A stretch of 64,000 nucleotides of DNA from Bradyrhizobium sp. Ce-3 (GCF_022835695.1 NZ_BQUV01000008.1:186001-250000); one strand, 5' to 3'; positions 19,105-28,383 are shown, counted from the stretch's first letter. A program made the numbers and translations. The notes: generated from the sequence alone by a model not told the origin.

Positions 19105-20007
19105 TCAGGCTGTCTCCCGCTCCGCCGCATTTTCACCGACGCAGACGACCTTGATGTCGACGTCCATCGCGAGATAGGCATCCGCAGCGCCGAGATAGAC
19201 GCCATGCAGCGGAACCGCCTGGCGCGGATCGCGCGCCACCGCGACACGGATCAGGTCGCGGGTGCCGACGATGCCGTTGGTCGGATCGAACTCGATCCAT
19301 CCCGCGCTCGGCAGATAGACCTGCACCCAGGCATGAGTCGACCCGCCGCCGACATAGCCATGCGCGCTGCCTGGCGGCATCGCGAGATAGCCGGAGACGA
19401 AGCGCGCGGCGATGCCGAGCCGGCGCAGCGCCTCGATCATGAACAGCGCATAGTCGCGGCAGGTGCCGGACTTCGTCCGCAGCGTATCGAGCGGATGCTG
19501 GGTGCCCTGCTCGTAGCGCTTGCGATAGCTGAACGCCTCGCGGATGCCATGGGTCATGTCGCTCAGGATCTTGAAGGTCAGGGTCGGCGCCTCGACATCG
19601 AGGAAGCGCCGCGCCCAGGCCGACAGCTCACCGTTCGGGTCGCCATATTGCGGCGTGATGAACTGCTGCAGATCGGGGAATTCCTCATCGTCGTAGAGGA
19701 ACGGATAGAAATAGGCGGCGTCATCCGGCGTCAGCGCGAACGTGTCGGCCGGATTGTGCTCGACCGTTGCGGTCGAGACAAAGGACAGCGTGTCGGCGCG
19801 CTCGTCGAAGGTGGCGATCGCCACGCTGTTGCCGAACACGTCGTGGATCCAGCGCAGCGACATCGGCTGCGGATCGATCACAAGCGCGCCGTCGAGCACG
19901 CGCAGATCATGGCCGTCGCGGGGGCGCAGCATGATGCGGTGCTCGCCGAACGCCACCGGGCGCACGTAGCGATAAACGGTCTTGTGATGGATGGTCAGGA
20001 GCGGCAT
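19105..20007 (-). CDS. Transglutaminase-like cysteine hydrolase with intact triad
   Basis: A 300-residue cytoplasmic COG1305 protein beginning MPLLTIHHKTVYRYVRPVAF, the usual N-terminal beta domain of the bacterial transglutaminase family. The catalytic triad is complete: Cys183 in SGTCRDYALFM, His225 in GGGSTHAWVQVYL and Asp241 in WIEFDPTNG. Family members are peptidases or amidases; substrates are unknown. The start at 20007 was preferred over the longer frame to 20196, whose extra residues show no family features. It is first in a two-gene operon and diverges from the N-formylglutamate amidohydrolase-like gene over a ~100-base gap. Confidence 0.88.
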   Translation of the reverse strand: MPLLTIHHKTVYRYVRPVAFGEHRIMLRPRDGHDLRVLDGALVIDPQPMSLRWIHDVFGNSVAIATFDERADTLSFVSTATVEHNPADTFALTPDDAAYFYPFLYDDEEFPDLQQFITPQYGDPNGELSAWARRFLDVEAPTLTFKILSDMTHGIREAFSYRKRYEQGTQHPLDTLRTKSGTCRDYALFMIEALRRLGIAARFVSGYLAMPPGSAHGYVGGGSTHAWVQVYLPSAGWIEFDPTNGIVGTRDLIRVAVARDPRQAVPLHGVYLGAADAYLAMDVDIKVVCVGENAAERETA

Positions 20008-20111
20008 CTTCAAACAATCATCGTGATTTCGGACCGCATAATCTATAGATAAAGCTGCTCGATTCCAAACCAGCATGCCGCTTGAATAGGCAAAGTTGAG
20101 GAAAAAGGCCC

Positions 20112-20909
20112 TTGAATTACGGCGGTGGTCCATCATTCCTGCTCGCAAGCACCGACGTTTCACCGGTTCTTGAACGTAATGCGGCCGGCCGCTCACCGTT
20201 CCTGTTCACCTGCGATCATTATGGCAGGCTGATTCCCTCGCCGCTCGGCGATCTCGGTCTGCCCGAAACCGAGCTGGTCCGGCACATCGCCTGGGACATC
20301 GGCATCGCCGGCGTCGCAACGAAGCTTTCCGACCTGCTCGGCGCGCACCTGATCGCGCAGCGCTACTCGCGGCTGGTGATCGACTGCAACCGTCCGCCGC
20401 ATGTCGCAAGCGCGATCCCGCTGATCAGCGAAGCCACCACGGTGCCCGGCAATGAAGGCCTGTCGCGCGAGGCGGCCGAGATGCGCCGCACGCAGATCTT
20501 CGATCCCTATCATCAACGCATCGACGCGATCATCGACGAACGTGCGCGCCAGGGCATGCCGACGCTGCTGGTCTCGCTGCACAGCTTCACGCCGGTCTAT
20601 GCCGGCATCGCGCGTCCCTGGCACATCGGCACGCTCTATCACCATGACACGGTGCTGCCGCCGCTGCTGCTCAAGCACCTGCGCGGCGAAGGCGATCTCG
20701 TGGTCGGCGACAACGAGCCCTACGCGGTCAGCGACGAGACCGACTACACGATCCCGGTACATGGCGAGCAGCGCGGCCTGATGAATTCCGGCATCGAGAT
20801 CCGCCAGGACCTGATCTCCGACCAGGCCGGCGAGACCGCATGGGCCGAGCGGCTGGCGCGCGTGCTCGGCGAGATCGAAGCAACGCTGCGCGCGGAGGCG
20901 CTGATCTAG
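20112..20909 (+). CDS. N-formylglutamate amidohydrolase-like protein (FGase family)
   Basis: A 265-residue protein of the FGase fold, related to HutG (histidine degradation) and zinc amidases. Motifs: FTCDHYGRLIPSPLGDLGLP, then HIAWDIGIAGVATKLSDLLG, SRLVIDCNRPP, LLVSLHSFTPVY and the late YTIPVHGEQRGL. These conserved His/Asp residues probably bind metal. Translation appears to start at TTG 20112; no in-frame ATG or GTG lies nearby upstream. No hut genes are adjacent, so a role in histidine breakdown is not supported by context. Confidence 0.82.
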   Translation: MNYGGGPSFLLASTDVSPVLERNAAGRSPFLFTCDHYGRLIPSPLGDLGLPETELVRHIAWDIGIAGVATKLSDLLGAHLIAQRYSRLVIDCNRPPHVASAIPLISEATTVPGNEGLSREAAEMRRTQIFDPYHQRIDAIIDERARQGMPTLLVSLHSFTPVYAGIARPWHIGTLYHHDTVLPPLLLKHLRGEGDLVVGDNEPYAVSDETDYTIPVHGEQRGLMNSGIEIRQDLISDQAGETAWAERLARVLGEIEATLRAEALI

Positions 20910-21002
20910 CGCCGTCCAACGATCCCGGAACGCGGCCCCTAGCCCGAAGGCAACTCGGCATGCTTTAATCGGTTGGCTTGAACTTCCGGTTAGGACAGTT
21001 CC

Positions 21003-22778
21003 GTGGCACCCGAGCGCGTGGAGAGGCGACTGGCAGCAGTGCTGGCGGCGGATGTCGCCGGCTACAGTCGCCTGATGGGAACGGACGAGGAAGGCACGCT
21101 CGCCCGGCTCAAGGCCATCAGAAGGGAGCTCATCGACCCAACGATCGCCGTTCATCGAGGCCGCATCGTCAAAACAACCGGCGACGGCATGCTCGTCGAA
21201 TTCGGAAGCGCCGTCGATGCCGTCCGGAGCTCCTTGGACGTTCAGACCAAAATAGCGGAGCAGAATGCCTCCGCGCCGCAACAGCAGCGGATCGAATTTC
21301 GCATCGGCATTCACGTCGGCGACATCATCATCGACGACGACGACATCTTCGGTGACGGCGTCAACATCGCCGCGCGGCTGGAGGCCATTGCCGATCCGGG
21401 CGGCATTTGCCTGTCTGACGACGCCTATCGGCAAGTCCGAAGCAAGGTCGAGGCGGCCTTCGAAGACATGGGCCATAAAAATCTGAAAAATATCGCTGAA
21501 CCGATACGCACCTGGCGGATGAAAATCGGTGCCCAAGCTTCGGTTGAACACCATCCGGCTTCGATCGAAGCGCATCAGATGCGTTCGTCCTCGGCAAAGC
21601 CATCCATTGCAGTGCTGCCGTTCCAGAACATGAGCGGCGACAACGAGCAGGCATATTTCGCAGACGGCATCGCTGAAGACGTTCTGACGACCCTGTCAAA
21701 GATTCAGGAATTGATGGTGATAGCTCGCAATTCGAGCTTCGCGTTCAAGGGGCAGAACCGGGACATTCGCGAGATCGGTCAGATTCTGGGTGCTCGCTAC
21801 CTGCTGGAAGGAAGCGTTCGAAAGATCGGCAATCGCGTCAGGTTGACGGCGCAGTTGATCGACAGTCGGGACGGCGGTCATCTTTGGGCGGATCGCTTTG
21901 ACGGGAACCTCGACGACGTGTTCGATCTCCAGGACCGAATTACCCAAGAGATCGTCGAAGCGCTGGAAGTCCAGTTGACGGTCGGCGAACGCGCACGGGT
22001 ATGGAGAAAACGCTCGGGCAGTCCACTGGCCTATGAGTATGTTTTGAAGGGGCGCGCGCTCTACGTCAATTTCGCAAGGCAAACCCACGCACAAGCCCGG
22101 AAATTTTTCGAACAAGCTCTCGCGATCAATCCGGCCTTCATGCCGGCGCTCTACCTGTTGGGTCTCACCCTGACCGACCAGGCACGCTTTGGTTGGGAGA
22201 AAGATGAAGATGACACGTATCAGGCCGCGCTGGACTGCGCCGATCGGGCGCTCGCCGCCGACCCCAGCTTCGGTGAAGCATACCTGGTCATCGGCTATGT
22301 CCGTACCTTTCAACGCCGCCATGACGAGGCGGTGGCGGCAGGAGAGATGGCGATCAGCCTCGCTCCCAGCAGCTCCGACGCCCATCACATGGCGGGCATG
22401 TATCACGGCTACGCCGGCAATTTCCGAAGGGCCGCAGTCTATGAAGAGCACGCCCAACGGCTCAGTCCGATCGAGCGCAATGAATCCATGGTGGACGAAG
22501 CGCGTGCAAGATTTCACCTTGGAGATTTCGCGGCGGCGCACGACATTGCGTCCCGCGTGCTGAAGCAGCGGCCGCTCTGGCTGACCGCGCAGTCGACGCT
22601 CACTGCGGCGCTGTGGAACCTCGGCCGGCAAGACGAAGCGCGCATCATCGCGACCGACTTGCTGGCGAACCACCCCAGTTTCAGCCTGGCCCGCTGGGCC
22701 AGACTGCTCCCCTATCGTCGGCAAAGCGATCTGGACGCCTTGGTCAACCCGTTGCGCATGGCGGGGCTTCCGGAGTGA
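21003..22778 (+). CDS. Class III adenylate/guanylate cyclase with TolB-like and TPR segments
   Basis: A 591-residue cytoplasmic protein. Residues 1-~175 are a class III nucleotide cyclase: RRLAAVLAADVAGYSRLMGT, TTGDGMLVEFGSAVDAV and IGIHVGDIIIDDDDIFGDGV (metal Asp residues present). Next is a TolB-N-like segment (SIAVLPFQNMSGDNEQAYFA; LLEGSVRKIGNRVRLTAQLI), then TPR-like helices to the C-terminus. This domain order is common in Bradyrhizobium. The start is GTG at 21003. Codon use looks less GC-biased than in neighbours (for example AATCTGAAAAATATC), perhaps a more recent acquisition. It stands alone; a receptor function through the TPR part is inferred. Confidence 0.88.
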   Translation: MAPERVERRLAAVLAADVAGYSRLMGTDEEGTLARLKAIRRELIDPTIAVHRGRIVKTTGDGMLVEFGSAVDAVRSSLDVQTKIAEQNASAPQQQRIEFRIGIHVGDIIIDDDDIFGDGVNIAARLEAIADPGGICLSDDAYRQVRSKVEAAFEDMGHKNLKNIAEPIRTWRMKIGAQASVEHHPASIEAHQMRSSSAKPSIAVLPFQNMSGDNEQAYFADGIAEDVLTTLSKIQELMVIARNSSFAFKGQNRDIREIGQILGARYLLEGSVRKIGNRVRLTAQLIDSRDGGHLWADRFDGNLDDVFDLQDRITQEIVEALEVQLTVGERARVWRKRSGSPLAYEYVLKGRALYVNFARQTHAQARKFFEQALAINPAFMPALYLLGLTLTDQARFGWEKDEDDTYQAALDCADRALAADPSFGEAYLVIGYVRTFQRRHDEAVAAGEMAISLAPSSSDAHHMAGMYHGYAGNFRRAAVYEEHAQRLSPIERNESMVDEARARFHLGDFAAAHDIASRVLKQRPLWLTAQSTLTAALWNLGRQDEARIIATDLLANHPSFSLARWARLLPYRRQSDLDALVNPLRMAGLPE

Positions 22779-22827
22779 AAACCCGTCATCTCGCAACGCC
22801 GTGGAAACTCGCCGCTCGCGCCCGCCA

Positions 22828-23010
22828 TCAATTCGGCCGGCGCCGCCAGATGAACACGAGATAGAGCAGCACGGGCAGGCCGAGCGCTACCCAGGAGACG
22901 GCGTCCCACACACCATCGCCGACCAGCGCGCTGATCAATCCGACCGTGCTCACGATCGCGATGACGAGCGGGGCGGCGAAGATCTGGGTCAATGAGCGAT
23001 GTGCGACCAT
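22828..23010 (-). CDS. 60-residue two-helix membrane peptide
   Basis: Begins MVAHRSLTQIFAAPLVIAIV and contains two hydrophobic segments (residues ~10-30 and ~37-54) before a basic tail, FIWRRRPN. No family recognised. It starts eight bases after the PepSY gene's stop codon on the same strand, which strongly suggests co-transcription and perhaps co-function with that membrane protein. The longer frame to 23076 overlaps the PepSY coding region. Confidence 0.65.
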   Translation of the reverse strand: MVAHRSLTQIFAAPLVIAIVSTVGLISALVGDGVWDAVSWVALGLPVLLYLVFIWRRRPN

Positions 23011-23017
23011 GCTGACG

Positions 23018-24181
23018 TCACGACGATAATGCGGGGTTGTCGATCGAGGCGGCGTTGGCGATCGCGCGTTCCACACTCACGCCGGCCTTGCGCCGGCGCA
23101 TCCACAGATAGACGCCGGTCACGAGGATGAAGATGGTCAGGATGTCGAGCAGCGCCCAGACGATCTTGAGCGGCATGCCGCCATAGTCGCCGAAATGCAG
23201 CGGCTGCGAAACATACAGCGTCGACACATACCAGGGCATGTCGCGGCTGTCGGTCAGCGTGCCGGTCTCGGCATCGATCAGCGCGGGCTTCAGCAGCCGC
23301 GAGGTCAGCGGGGTGTCGCCGTGCAGGAACACCGCGTAGTGGCTCTTGCTGCTGAATAGCGTTCCCGGGAAGGCGACGAAGCTCGGCGTCATGCCGGGCA
23401 CCGCGTGCCGGGCCACCTCGACCGCGCCGTTGAGCGAGGTCAGCTTCGTCGGCACCGTCCGGTCCTTGTACTGCGCGGTCATTTCGGCGAGTTGGCCGAA
23501 TTGCCACATCTTGAGCACGAGGTCGGCCCAGGTGTTGATGACGCCGGTGAAGCCGACCACCAGCGTCCAGGCCACCAGCAGGATGCCGGCGAGATTGTGC
23601 ACGTCGAGCCAGCGAACGACGCGCCTCCGCTGCGCGCGGTAGGCGCCGAAGCGCAGCTTCCGCATCGACGGCGCGTAGACCACGATGCCGGAGATGATCG
23701 CGACGCAGAACAGGATGCCCATCAATCCGAGGAACAGTTTGCCGGGCAAACCTGCAAACATGTCGGTGTGCAGCTTCAGCATGATGTAGGTGAAGCGGCC
23801 GGTGACGTCGGGGGAATCGAGATAGGCGCCGGTATGGGTGTCCATCCGGATCAGGAGATTGTTGGTCGGATCGGCGTCGATCGACGGCCCGACGCTGACC
23901 CACATCGCGCCGGGCTCGTCGCGGTCCCAGATCAGGAAGTGCGGCACCTTGCCCGGCGCCCGTGCCAGCGCGTTGGCGAGCAGATGGTCGAGATTGGCCG
24001 GCGGCGTGCCCGCCGGCGCCTCGGCCGGCTTGACCGAACTGTGCAGCAGATCATCGATCTCGTCATGGAAGATCAGCGGCAGGCCGGTGATGCAGAGCAG
24101 CAGCATGAACAATGTGCAGATCAGGCTGGTCCATTTGTGGACGGCGCCCCACCGCCGCAGGGATTTGGTCGTCGCAGTCAA
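23018..24181 (-). CDS. PepSY-associated transmembrane (iron-regulated membrane-type) protein
   Basis: A 387-residue PepSY_TM protein with about four transmembrane segments: one at residues ~15-38 (HKWTSLICTLFMLLLCITGL), a pair in the middle (LFLGLMGILFCVAIISGIVV) and one near the end (IVWALLDILTIFILVTGVYL). Conserved HxW/His sites (RWGAVHKWTS, LKLHTDMFAG, WLDVHNLAGI) could bind heme. Such proteins are often linked to siderophore uptake or ferric reduction, but no receptor gene is adjacent here. Two inverted half-sites, TTAGAACC at 24258 and GGTTCTAA at 24365, lie upstream. Confidence 0.85.
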   Translation of the reverse strand: MTATTKSLRRWGAVHKWTSLICTLFMLLLCITGLPLIFHDEIDDLLHSSVKPAEAPAGTPPANLDHLLANALARAPGKVPHFLIWDRDEPGAMWVSVGPSIDADPTNNLLIRMDTHTGAYLDSPDVTGRFTYIMLKLHTDMFAGLPGKLFLGLMGILFCVAIISGIVVYAPSMRKLRFGAYRAQRRRVVRWLDVHNLAGILLVAWTLVVGFTGVINTWADLVLKMWQFGQLAEMTAQYKDRTVPTKLTSLNGAVEVARHAVPGMTPSFVAFPGTLFSSKSHYAVFLHGDTPLTSRLLKPALIDAETGTLTDSRDMPWYVSTLYVSQPLHFGDYGGMPLKIVWALLDILTIFILVTGVYLWMRRRKAGVSVERAIANAASIDNPALSS

Positions 24182-24411
24182 CTTCGCTACCTGAATTCCA
24201 GAGACTCCATTGTTGCCGTCACTAACACGATGAAAGACGCGCGCAGCCGCACGGCGATTAGAACCCGTCCAGTGTTGGGCTTATCGGTGATCGTGTTGCG
24301 ATCCCGCAACGAGCGCGCCAGGGAACTGCGACGATGCGTCTCGTTCAGCGTCACTTCCTAGGATGGTTCTAAATTGCCTTCCGCTTCGCAGCACGCAACT
24401 GCGGAGGCGCC

Positions 24412-25491
24412 TCACGCCGGCACGCGGCCCGCGTCCCACAGCGCCATCACCTCGTGGCGCGTGATGCCACGGGTGATGAACACGATGCGCGAGCGGCGAT
24501 CGGCATCGGGCCATCTGGCGAGCGCGACCGGCGGATGGAAGACGTGGTGCACGCCGTGGATCGCGACCGGCGCCGTCTCGCCGTGCAGGTTGAGGATGCC
24601 CTTGACGCGCAGCAGATCCTCGCCGCGCGCGTTGCGCAGATAGGCGAGCCATCGTGACACCGCCATCCAGTCAAGCGGTTCGTCGAATGCGAGCACGAAG
24701 CTCGTGATCGCGGCATCGTGGCTGTGATGGCCACCGTGATCATCATGATCGTGATCATGATGATCATGCCCGGCATGCGCGGGTCCTTCCGCGCAGGATC
24801 CAGCGACGGCCTGCTCATTGAGCCAACGCGCGATGTCGACCGTCTTCTTCTCCGGGTCGACCAGGGCGGCGCCGAACAGGCTGGCGGGATCGATCTCGCC
24901 ATGCGTCACGCGCGCAGTCCTCGCGCCGGGGTTGAGCCGGTGAAGCCGCGCCTCCAATGCGTCAATGTCGTTGACCAAATCGCCTTTGGTGATCAGCAGG
25001 CGGTCGGCCAGCGCCACCTGCTTCACCGCTTCATACTGGCGGTCGAGCTGATGCGCGGCGTTGGCGGCATCGACCGTCGTCACGACGGCATCGAGCCGCA
25101 GGAAATGCGACACCAGCGGATTGTTGAGCAGGAGCTGCACGATCGGCGCGGGATCGGCCAGCCCCGTGGTCTCGACCAGGATCCGACGGAATGGCGGCAC
25201 CTCGCCGCGATCGCGCCGCACCAGCAGCGCGCGCAGCGTCTCCTCGAGATCGCTGCGGATTGTGCAGCAAATACAGCCGCTCGCGAGCACGGTCACTTCG
25301 CCATCGACGCGTTCGACGAGCAGATGGTCGAGCGCGACCTCGCCATATTCGTTGATCACGACGGCGCTGTCGCTCATCGCCTCGTGACGCAACAGATGGT
25401 TGAGCAGCGTCGTTTTGCCGCTGCCGAGAAAGCCGGTGATCACCGACACCGGCAGCCGATCGGCGGACTTGTCGTGCTCGAACAAACTCAT
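24412..25491 (-). CDS. COG0523/CobW-family metal-chaperone GTPase with His-rich linker
   Basis: A 359-residue G3E GTPase. Walker A GFLGSGKT is at 20-27, the family's metal-binding CICC at 73-76 (SGCICCTIRSDL), a GTP-specificity motif ITKGDL later, and the C-terminal CobW-C region from HGETAPVAIHGVHHVFHPPV onward. Between the domains is a His/Asp linker (HAGHDHHDHDHDDHGGHHSH), a likely zinc or nickel buffer. Zinc delivery is the best-supported role for this family. A GAGG ribosome site lies before ATG 25491. It is divergently transcribed from the Tat-exported hydrolase across a 125-base gap. Confidence 0.9.
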   Translation of the reverse strand: MSLFEHDKSADRLPVSVITGFLGSGKTTLLNHLLRHEAMSDSAVVINEYGEVALDHLLVERVDGEVTVLASGCICCTIRSDLEETLRALLVRRDRGEVPPFRRILVETTGLADPAPIVQLLLNNPLVSHFLRLDAVVTTVDAANAAHQLDRQYEAVKQVALADRLLITKGDLVNDIDALEARLHRLNPGARTARVTHGEIDPASLFGAALVDPEKKTVDIARWLNEQAVAGSCAEGPAHAGHDHHDHDHDDHGGHHSHDAAITSFVLAFDEPLDWMAVSRWLAYLRNARGEDLLRVKGILNLHGETAPVAIHGVHHVFHPPVALARWPDADRRSRIVFITRGITRHEVMALWDAGRVPA

Positions 25492-25615
25492 GACAGCCTC
25501 TTGGACGTGCGTCCCGTCGTCATCGTTTTGTCGCTGGACAACAGCCTAGCCGAGGAGGAGCATGCCGAAAACAAATTTCAAGCCCGTAACCGCGGGCACA
25601 ACCTGGGAGGGAAGC

Positions 25616-26713
25616 ATGGACGACGACGTCAGGAGCGACGAACCGAACAACGGGCCGGTCACGACCGACCGCCGTACCCTGCTCCGCACGGCCGGCCTCG
25701 CCGGCGCTGCAGGTGCGACGCTCGCCGGCGCGATGCATGGCAAGTTCTCGCTCGCACCGATCACTTCAGCGCAGGCGCAAACCGCCACCGCGATGCCGAA
25801 GGGCACCGACAAGCCGTGGTGGCCCTCGAAATGGGGCGCCGACGACGAGGCCGGTGCGTCCAATCACATCACGCCGGAGAAGGTCCTCGACACCGCGAAA
25901 TGGATCAAGGACGGCAAGATCTACAAGATCGGCCGCGTCTATGAGGGCGGCATGCCGCTGTTCGGTCCGCGGGCCTTCACGCTGCGCATCCCGGGCAGCC
26001 CGACCGGTGGCCCGTTCGGCGACAACAAGCTGGTCTATCACGATGAGTTTCTCTCCTCCGAGATCGGCCAGACCGGGACGCAGTTCGACGGTCTCGGCCA
26101 TATCGGCATCCAGCTGGGCAAGGATGGCGACAAGAGCGAGATGCGGTTCTACAACGGCCACACCGCGCTCGAGATCAGCGACGCCTACGGGCTGAAGAAG
26201 CTCGGCGTCGAGAAACTCAAGCCGCTGTTCACCCGCGCGCATCTCCTCGACATGGTCGCGCTCAAGGGCGGGATGATGGACGCCGGCCAGGAGATCACCA
26301 CGGCCGACATCAAGGCCGCGCTGCAGAAGCAGAACCTCAACGAGGGCGACATCAAGCCGGGCGACGCCATCATGTTCCACACCGGCTGGGGCTCGCTCTG
26401 GATGAAGAACAACGACCGTTTCAACAGCGGCGAGCCGGGCATCGGCCTCGACGCCGCAAAATGGGTGGTCGAGAAGGATCTTGCGCTCACCGGCGCCGAC
26501 ACCTGGGCGGTCGAAGTGGTGCCCAATCCCGACAAAACGCTCGCCTTCGCGGTGCATGCCGAACTGCAGACCAAGCACGGCATCCACAACCACGAGAACC
26601 TGATCTTCGACGAGCTGATCGCCGACAAGAAATATCAGTTCGTCTATTGCTTCGCGCCGGCGCCGATCAAGGGCGCGACCGGGAGCAATGGCTGCCCGAT
26701 CGCGATCACCTGA
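25616..26713 (+). CDS. Tat-exported cyclase-family hydrolase (kynurenine formamidase-like fold)
   Basis: A 365-residue protein with a twin-arginine signal (TTDRRTLLRTAGLAGAAGAT, then ALAG...ITSAQAQTA). The mature part is a cyclase-fold (PF04199-type) enzyme: QTGTQFDGLGHIG with the metal-binding H-x-(4)-D/H pattern, FTRAHLLDMVAL, KPGDAIMFHTGWGS and a late NHENLIFDELIADK. Members hydrolyse amides or esters such as formylkynurenine. Two starts have strong ribosome-binding sites: ATG 25616 (GGGAGGGAAGC before it) and in-frame ATG 25562 (GAGGAGGAGC before it). I chose 25616, which leaves about 20 residues before the twin arginine. Confidence 0.85.
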   Translation: MDDDVRSDEPNNGPVTTDRRTLLRTAGLAGAAGATLAGAMHGKFSLAPITSAQAQTATAMPKGTDKPWWPSKWGADDEAGASNHITPEKVLDTAKWIKDGKIYKIGRVYEGGMPLFGPRAFTLRIPGSPTGGPFGDNKLVYHDEFLSSEIGQTGTQFDGLGHIGIQLGKDGDKSEMRFYNGHTALEISDAYGLKKLGVEKLKPLFTRAHLLDMVALKGGMMDAGQEITTADIKAALQKQNLNEGDIKPGDAIMFHTGWGSLWMKNNDRFNSGEPGIGLDAAKWVVEKDLALTGADTWAVEVVPNPDKTLAFAVHAELQTKHGIHNHENLIFDELIADKKYQFVYCFAPAPIKGATGSNGCPIAIT

Positions 26714-26728
26714 ACGGCCTGCCATGGA

Positions 26729-26756
26729 CGCGTGGGCGGACGATGCCGCCCACGCG
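26729..26756. terminator. Strong hairpin between convergent genes
   Basis: A perfect 10-base inverted repeat CGCGTGGGCG / CGCCCACGCG with an eight-base loop, between the hydrolase stop (26713) and the DUF1275 stop (26777). No T-run follows, so it may act as a pause or mRNA-stabilising structure rather than a classical terminator. Confidence 0.55.
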
Positions 26757-26776
26757 GCCCGGCCGCCAGCGGCCGG

Positions 26777-27508
26777 CTACCGCACCGCGATCGCAAGACC
26801 CGCAAGCGCTGCTGGAAGCGACCAGGTCCAGTCTCCGGCCTGCGAGACGACCGCCGCGGCAACGACACAGCCGAACAGGAATCCGGCCAGGCGGCCAAGC
26901 GAATGGTTCAATGGCGTCGCGTCACGCGGCAGCAGAGGATGACGGACCGAAAGCAAGTCCATCACCGACAAAACGGCATTGGCCAGATTGCCGGTCATCA
27001 CGGCGGTCGAGATCGTACCCCGCACCGCAAGCCGCAGCAGCGCGTACTGACAGGCCATCGCCGACACCGCCATCATCGCCGCCGTGCCGGCCAGCAATCC
27101 CGCCGGATCGGCCGACGGCCTGGCGACGATGCTGAAGGCCAGCAGCGCGGCAAGGATCAGAAACTGAACCAGCAGCAACAGCCGCACCAGCCTTGCACCG
27201 TGCAGGCGCGATGCACGGGCAATCAGCCAGACACCTGCCAGCGCCAGCATGAAGACCGGGACGGTCAGCAACTGCGCCCAATGGAACGAGCCGCCATCGA
27301 CGGCAACGCCGGCTGCCAGCACGAGGTTGCCGGTCACGTGAGCCGTGAAGACATGGCCCAGCGTGAAGAAGCCGGTACAGTCGACCATTCCGGCAATCAC
27401 GCTGAGCAAAGCCGGCAATCGCGCTTCCATCCGTGACAGCGCGATGGCGTCACCGGCGGGATCATCCGGCCGTTGCAATGCAAGCAAGCCTCTGGCGGGC
27501 AGTGACAT
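26777..27508 (-). CDS. DUF1275 (YoaK-like) membrane protein
   Basis: A 243-residue protein with about six transmembrane segments and the family hallmark LPALLSVIAGMVDCTGFFTL followed by GHVFTAHVTGNLVLAAGVAV (residues ~30-70). A second internal repeat-like block, TISTAVMTGNLANAVLSVMD, appears later. Function unknown. ATG 27508 (MSLPARGL) was chosen over an in-frame GTG three codons earlier; both are possible. Confidence 0.85.
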   Translation of the reverse strand: MSLPARGLLALQRPDDPAGDAIALSRMEARLPALLSVIAGMVDCTGFFTLGHVFTAHVTGNLVLAAGVAVDGGSFHWAQLLTVPVFMLALAGVWLIARASRLHGARLVRLLLLVQFLILAALLAFSIVARPSADPAGLLAGTAAMMAVSAMACQYALLRLAVRGTISTAVMTGNLANAVLSVMDLLSVRHPLLPRDATPLNHSLGRLAGFLFGCVVAAAVVSQAGDWTWSLPAALAGLAIAVR

Positions 27509-27553
27509 GGCGATCACCCGGATGTTGGCGCTTGGCAGCTCGATGACCGCGCG

Positions 27554-28336
27554 CTACCGCGCGGTCCAGCCGCCGTCGACCGAGATCGCCGTTCCGGTGA
27601 TCTGGTCTGCGGCGCCCGAGCACAGGAAGGCAACGGTGCCGCCAAGCTGCGCGGGCGAGACGAACTGGAGCGACGGCTGCTTTTCAGCGAGCAGGTCTCT
27701 CGCGGCATCCTGCTGGCTGATGCCGCGCTGCGCGGCGATGTCGTCGATCTGCTTGTCGACCAGCGGCGTGCGCACCCAGCCGGGACAGACCGCGTTGCAG
27801 GTGACGCCGCTGCCGGCGGTCTCGAGGCCCACCACCTTGGTGAGACCGATCAGCCCGTGCTTGGCCGCGACATAGGCGGCCTTGTGGGTCGACCCGACGA
27901 GGCCATGCGCGGAGGCAATGTTGACGATGCGGCCCCAGCCCTGCTTCTTCATCTGCGGCACCGCGGCCGCGATGGAGTGGAACGCGGCCGACAGATTGAT
28001 CGCCAGGATCGCGTTCCAGCGGGCGGCCGGGAATTCCTCGACCGGCGCGGTGAACTGGATGCCGGCATTGTTCACGACGATGTCGAGACGGCCGAACTTC
28101 GCGATCGTCGCGGCGACCAGGCCGCGCACGGCATCCTCCTTCGACATGTCGGCGCCGTCATAACCGACGCGCACGCCATGCTCACGTTCGATGCCGCCGC
28201 GGATCGCCTCGATCTCGCTGCTGTCGCCGAATCCGTTCAGGACGATGTCGGCGCGCAGCCTGGCGAGCTCCCTGGCGATGCCAAGCCCAATCCCGCTGGT
28301 CGATCCGGTGACGATTGCAACCTTGCCCTTCAACAT
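27554..28336 (-). CDS. bdhA: D-3-hydroxybutyrate dehydrogenase
   Basis: A 260-residue SDR converting 3-hydroxybutyrate to acetoacetate with NAD. Motifs: GSTSGIG at 11-17, NNAG at 89-92, catalytic Ser142 in NIASAHGLV, Tyr155/Lys159 in KAAYVAAKHG, and Lys152 before them; NAVCPGWVRTPLVDKQIDDI is typical of this enzyme. The Tyr/Lys/Ser pattern and the N-terminus MLKGKVAIVTGSTSGIGLGI match known enzymes closely. AGGA lies nine bases before ATG 28336. The open frame continues upstream through the patatin gene in another frame, which is spurious. It sits 47 bases downstream of the patatin gene; with Adc nearby it suggests acetoacetate or polyhydroxybutyrate turnover. Confidence 0.92.
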   Translation of the reverse strand: MLKGKVAIVTGSTSGIGLGIARELARLRADIVLNGFGDSSEIEAIRGGIEREHGVRVGYDGADMSKEDAVRGLVAATIAKFGRLDIVVNNAGIQFTAPVEEFPAARWNAILAINLSAAFHSIAAAVPQMKKQGWGRIVNIASAHGLVGSTHKAAYVAAKHGLIGLTKVVGLETAGSGVTCNAVCPGWVRTPLVDKQIDDIAAQRGISQQDAARDLLAEKQPSLQFVSPAQLGGTVAFLCSGAADQITGTAISVDGGWTAR

Positions 28337-28383
28337 GGGAAATTCCTTTCGATGCTGCTGTGAGGAACAGACGCGACGGACGC

